NCBI RefSeq assembly: GCF_015352455.1
Contig: NZ_JADKPN010000001.1
Location: forward strand, 124,001-188,000
Length of the DNA stretch: 64,000 nucleotides
Reading direction: 5' to 3'
DNA from: Nocardioides islandensis
GTDB lineage: Bacteria; Actinomycetota; Actinomycetes; Propionibacteriales; Nocardioidaceae
Shown here: positions 61,399 through 64,000 of the stretch, piece by piece
How the letters are laid out: each line of letters starts with the position of its first letter
Position numbering within the stretch: the first letter of the stretch is position 1
Translations under genes and position numbers: made by a program
Notes under the pieces: model-generated
Databases searched by the model: none
Seen by the model: only the letters and a program-made list of their open reading frames with translations
Told to the model about the DNA's origin: nothing

Positions 61399-62405
61399 AG
61401 CCATCCTCGGCGCACGGCCTCGACCCCGGCCTGGAAACGCGTGTCGACGCCGAGCTCGATCAGCAGCCCGGCGACACGGCGGCGCACCGTCCGCAGGCTG
61501 AGCCCGAGGGTCCGCGCGATCTGCTCGTCCTTCGCGCCGGCCGCGAGCTGGCGCAGCAGGTTGCCCCGGATGTCCACCCGCGGGCGCCGGGTGTCCAGGT
61601 CGGGCAACGCGACCGCCTGGTCCCAGTAGCTCTCGAACAGCAGCGCCAGCGCCCCGACCAGCGCCGGCTGGCGCACCAGCAGCCGAGGCTCGTCGGCGAA
61701 CCCCAGGGGCTCGGGCAGCACGGCGTGGGTGCCGCGGATCACCAGCATCCGTGTCGGCATCTCGTCGATGACCCGCACCTGCTCGCCCTGCCGCGCCCGG
61801 GCCTGCAGCACCTCCGGTGCCTCGTGCAGCGCTCGCATCGGGTAGATCGCCAGCGAGCGACGTCCGGACGCGACGGCGCGGCCGACGACCACCGAGATCG
61901 CCGACTCACGGGGCATCCGCCAGGCGTCCGGCCGCCACCAGAGGAGGTCGCCCTGGCTGGTCTCGATCAGCTCGGTCAGCAGCGCCAGCGCGTTCCCGCC
62001 GGCGCTCAGCTCGCCGTCGAGGCCGCCGAGCTGCTCCATCTGGCCCGGACCGGGCTGGAACGACGAGGCGACGAGGTACGGGATCGCCTGCGCCAGGTCG
62101 TGCAGCCGCTCCCGCGTCCGCGCGGCGGTCTCGGCCTGCTCGTCGATCAGGTGCGCGACCAGCGCGGGGAGCGGCAGCACCGTCAGCCGCCCGTCGCGCA
62201 GGTGCGCGATGCCGCGGTCCAGCAGCACGCCGAGGAGCTCGGGGAGCCGGTCCGGCGAGGTGCCCAGGACCGTGGCGACGTCACCGACCGGTCCGCCCGA
62301 GAGGGGCAGCAGCTGCTGGTAGCGACGTTCGTCGTCGGCTCCCAGCCCGAGGGCGGTGAGCACCGAGGTGACGGTCCGGCGGGCGGCGCGAGGCACGGCT
62401 GGCAT
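61395..62405 (-). CDS. LuxR-type HTH regulator with TrmB-like N-terminal domain
   Basis: A 336-residue regulator. The first 80 or so residues are a winged helix of the TrmB/MarR kind (LPLSGGPVGDVATVLGTSPD, LLGVLLDRGIAHLRDGRLTV); the middle (about 100-270) is a phospholipase-D-like ligand region; the end is a LuxR helix-turn-helix (LAAGAKDEQIARTLGLSLRT, VRRRVAGLLIELGV). The ATG at 62405 is chosen because the frame upstream is not family-like. This layout is common among streptomycete and nocardioform regulators. Targets are unknown. Confidence 0.85.
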   Translation of the reverse strand: MPAVPRAARRTVTSVLTALGLGADDERRYQQLLPLSGGPVGDVATVLGTSPDRLPELLGVLLDRGIAHLRDGRLTVLPLPALVAHLIDEQAETAARTRERLHDLAQAIPYLVASSFQPGPGQMEQLGGLDGELSAGGNALALLTELIETSQGDLLWWRPDAWRMPRESAISVVVGRAVASGRRSLAIYPMRALHEAPEVLQARARQGEQVRVIDEMPTRMLVIRGTHAVLPEPLGFADEPRLLVRQPALVGALALLFESYWDQAVALPDLDTRRPRVDIRGNLLRQLAAGAKDEQIARTLGLSLRTVRRRVAGLLIELGVDTRFQAGVEAVRRGWL

Positions 62406-62548
62406 GTTAGTGCCACAGGCATTCCTTAGCCAGGTGGCACGGACAGGACAGTGCAACGATGAAGCCGCGACATCAGGCACCTGACCCCTCTCGGGGGTTC
62501 GGTACCGGACGCCCACTCAACTGCGGGGGATGGGTCGGCGGCGTCGAC

Positions 62549-62586
62549 GAGCGCCGGAGTGGACTCAGGGGACAACTCCGGCGCTC
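62549..62586. terminator. Hairpin of unassigned transcript
   Basis: Arms GAGCGCCGGAGT (62549-62560) and ACTCCGGCGCTC (62575-62586), 14-nt loop, followed on the plus strand by TGTCATTTTCG. No annotated gene reads into it from the left: the LuxR-type gene runs away from it. It may end a small RNA that starts within 62440-62540. Confidence 0.5.
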
Positions 62587-62781
62587 TGTCATTTTCGCCT
62601 TCGCTTCGCTCGGGCATGTCGCCTCGCTATGACCCCCGTCCTTCCTCCTCGGCTCGCTCGCTGGCGCTCGCTTCGCTCGTCGTGCAGGACGGGGGGCGCT
62701 CGGCGACGTTGCTTCGGGTTGCGGTGGCGGTTCGGGCTGCCCACGTCCGCATCACGTGCGAGTCCTGCCTCGTTGAACGGG

Positions 62782-62787
62782 TAGCGT
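62782..62787 (+). promoter_or_regulatory. -10 box of leaderless lysS
   Basis: TAGCGT with 8 nt (TTCGGCCC) to the ATG at 62796 and no ribosome site. Confidence 0.6.
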
Positions 62788-62795
62788 TTCGGCCC

Positions 62796-64000
62796 ATGTC
62801 CACCACCCCGACCGACTGGGTCACCCGAGCCGCCGACGACGCCATCGGGCACGCCGGCGAGGGGAAGCCGGTGACGGTGTCGTCGGGGATCTCGCCGTCG
62901 GGGCCGGTGCACCTGGGGAACCTGCGGGAGTTCCTCACGGTGCACTTCGTGGCCGACGAGCTGCGGCGTCGTGGCGTGCCCGTCCGGCACCTGCACGTGT
63001 GGGACGACTACGACCGGTTCCGCAAGGTGCCCAGGGAGGTCGACCCGTCGTACGCCGAGTACATCGGGCGGCCGCTGAGCGCCGTACCTGACCCGTGGGA
63101 GTGCCACCCGTCGTGGGCGGAGCACTTCAAGGAGCCGCTGCGGGAGTCGCTGCACGCGATGGGCTGCGACATGGAGGAGGTCTCGCAGACCGAGCGCTAC
63201 CAGGCAGGCGTCTACCGCGAGCAGGTGCTGCTGGCCGTGCAGCACCGGGGCGAGATCGAGAGCGTGCTCGCGCGCTACCGCACCAAGAAGGTCGTCGCCG
63301 AGCCCGTCAGCAAGCAGGAGGCCGAGGCGCTGGAGGACTCCGTCGCCGCCGACGACGACGTCGAGGGGACCACCGAGCTCGAGCGCTTCCCCTACAAGCC
63401 GTACTGCCTCACCTGCCTGCGCGACGCGACCACCGTGACGGCGTACGACGACGCGAGCACCGACCTGTCCTACACCTGCGACCGCGGTCACGCGCACACG
63501 ATCAACCTGGCCACCCAGGACGAGGGCAAGCTCGCCTGGAAGGTCGACTGGCCGATGCGCTGGGCCTTCGAGCACGTCGACTTCGAGCCCGCCGGCATGG
63601 ACCACGCGACGCCCGGTTCGTCGTTCACGGTCGGCCACGAGCTGGTCGAGAAGGTCTTCGGGATGCCGCGCCCCGCCTGGTTCGGCTACGGCTTCGTCGG
63701 CTTCGCCGGCGTGCAGAAGATGTCGTCGTCGGCCGGTGGCGCCCCCACCGCCCAGGACGCGCTGCGCGTGCTCGAGGCGCCGATCCTGCGCTGGCTCTAC
63801 GTCCGCCGGAACCCCAAGCAGACCTTCGACATCGACTTCGGACCCGAGGTCGTGCGGCTCTACGACGAGTGGGACTCCCTGTCCCGCAAGGCCGCCGATC
63901 CCGGGAAGCGCGACGTCCAGGTGCTCGCCTGGGAGCGCGCCGCGGCGACCGCCGCCGGGCCGCTGCCCGCGCCGCGCGTCGTCGTACCCTTCCGCCTCCT
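62796..64000 (+). CDS. lysS: Class I lysyl-tRNA synthetase (partial, 5' part)
   Basis: The first 401 residues of a class I (archaeal-type) lysyl-tRNA synthetase, which charges tRNA-Lys; the gene runs off the window. ISPSGPVHLGN (HIGH motif, about residues 33-42), LHVWDDYDRFRKVP, the zinc-like YCLTCLRD and the KMSSS loop (GVQKMSSSAGG) are all present, and LRWLYVRRNPKQTFDID follows. It is unrelated to the class II LysRS of most bacteria; the class I form is known in a number of actinobacteria. It is also called lysK. Confidence 0.95.
   Translation, partial: MSTTPTDWVTRAADDAIGHAGEGKPVTVSSGISPSGPVHLGNLREFLTVHFVADELRRRGVPVRHLHVWDDYDRFRKVPREVDPSYAEYIGRPLSAVPDPWECHPSWAEHFKEPLRESLHAMGCDMEEVSQTERYQAGVYREQVLLAVQHRGEIESVLARYRTKKVVAEPVSKQEAEALEDSVAADDDVEGTTELERFPYKPYCLTCLRDATTVTAYDDASTDLSYTCDRGHAHTINLATQDEGKLAWKVDWPMRWAFEHVDFEPAGMDHATPGSSFTVGHELVEKVFGMPRPAWFGYGFVGFAGVQKMSSSAGGAPTAQDALRVLEAPILRWLYVRRNPKQTFDIDFGPEVVRLYDEWDSLSRKAADPGKRDVQVLAWERAAATAAGPLPAPRVVVPFRL

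Larger units (their letters stand above)
62406..62795. other. 390-bp structured intergenic region, no gene recognised
   Basis: No convincing coding sequence is visible on either strand. Features seen are GTGCCAC...GTGGCAC (about 62410-62440) near the LuxR-type promoter, a perfect 12-bp-arm hairpin at 62549-62586, a 9-bp stem CCCCCGTCC/GGACGGGGG (62633-62641 with 62687-62695), low-complexity GCTCGCTCG/CGCTTCGCTCG runs, and the lysS -10 box at 62782. A small RNA or an attenuating leader could be present. Confidence 0.5.

Noticed and set aside
62580..62700. CGCTTCGCTCG/GCTCGCTCG runs as iterons or an origin
   Set aside because: They are irregular low-complexity GC-rich repeats without fixed spacing, and no DnaA boxes (TTATCCACA type) are visible.

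Overview
The window is a high-GC (about 70% by eye), densely packed actinobacterial chromosome segment. A class I lysyl-tRNA synthetase, the three-part PurL/PurS/PurQ enzyme, a DUF3073 protein and many leaderless genes with TAGNNT -10 boxes point to Nocardioides or a relative in the Propionibacteriales. That placement is inference from gene content and style; no marker such as rRNA is present. I found no tRNA, rRNA, CRISPR array, insertion sequence or prophage.

Region 1 (1-16.7 kb, all minus strand) is an accessory catabolic cluster. A peptide/opine-type ABC importer (two permeases, a fused double ATPase and a Tat-type lipoprotein) is joined to a flavoprotein and a GntR regulator. An enolase-superfamily enzyme and a PatD-like aldehyde dehydrogenase sit downstream. 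A second operon encodes a DapA-type lyase, a GMC oxidoreductase with its small subunit, and a paralogous flavoprotein. An MFS carrier and a TetR regulator complete it. Two identical GntR-type palindromes and two identical TetR-type palindromes at the four promoters divide the cluster into two regulons. The substrate is unknown; amines, hydroxyproline-like compounds or sugar acids all remain possible.

Region 2 (16.7-22.7 kb) holds a two-RCK channel-like protein with a degenerate pore, a DinB-like protein, an unassigned propeller-like protein, an ECF sigma factor divergent from a membrane-anchored Ser/Thr kinase, and a valine/leucine dehydrogenase.

Region 3 (22.8-62.4 kb) carries the purine pathway in dispersed order: purM-purF, purL, purQ-purS, purC, purB, purD and purA. 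Most of these genes lack a leader: a TAGNNT box lies 6-8 nt before the start codon. Between them lie a MarR/cupin pair with twin operators, rocD facing an M20 peptidase across an ATTGTCAGACAAT site, a frameshifted 2-hydroxyacid dehydrogenase, and a NarL-type two-component system beside two paralogous DctP-like lipoproteins that have no TRAP permease. They are followed by an ArsR/MFS pair across four TTGCGCA repeats at 14-bp spacing, an acyl-CoA ligase/SDR/TetR cluster with twin operators, a DUF1906 cell-wall protein, a GNAT remnant, a catalase-like protein, an APC permease, a HIT-like protein and a lipid-kinase-like protein.

Region 4 (62.4-64 kb) is a 390-bp structured intergenic stretch leading into the class I lysyl-tRNA synthetase gene, which runs off the window. 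Several intergenic spaces hold long hairpins, two of which share the motif CCCTGACGTTYGG.
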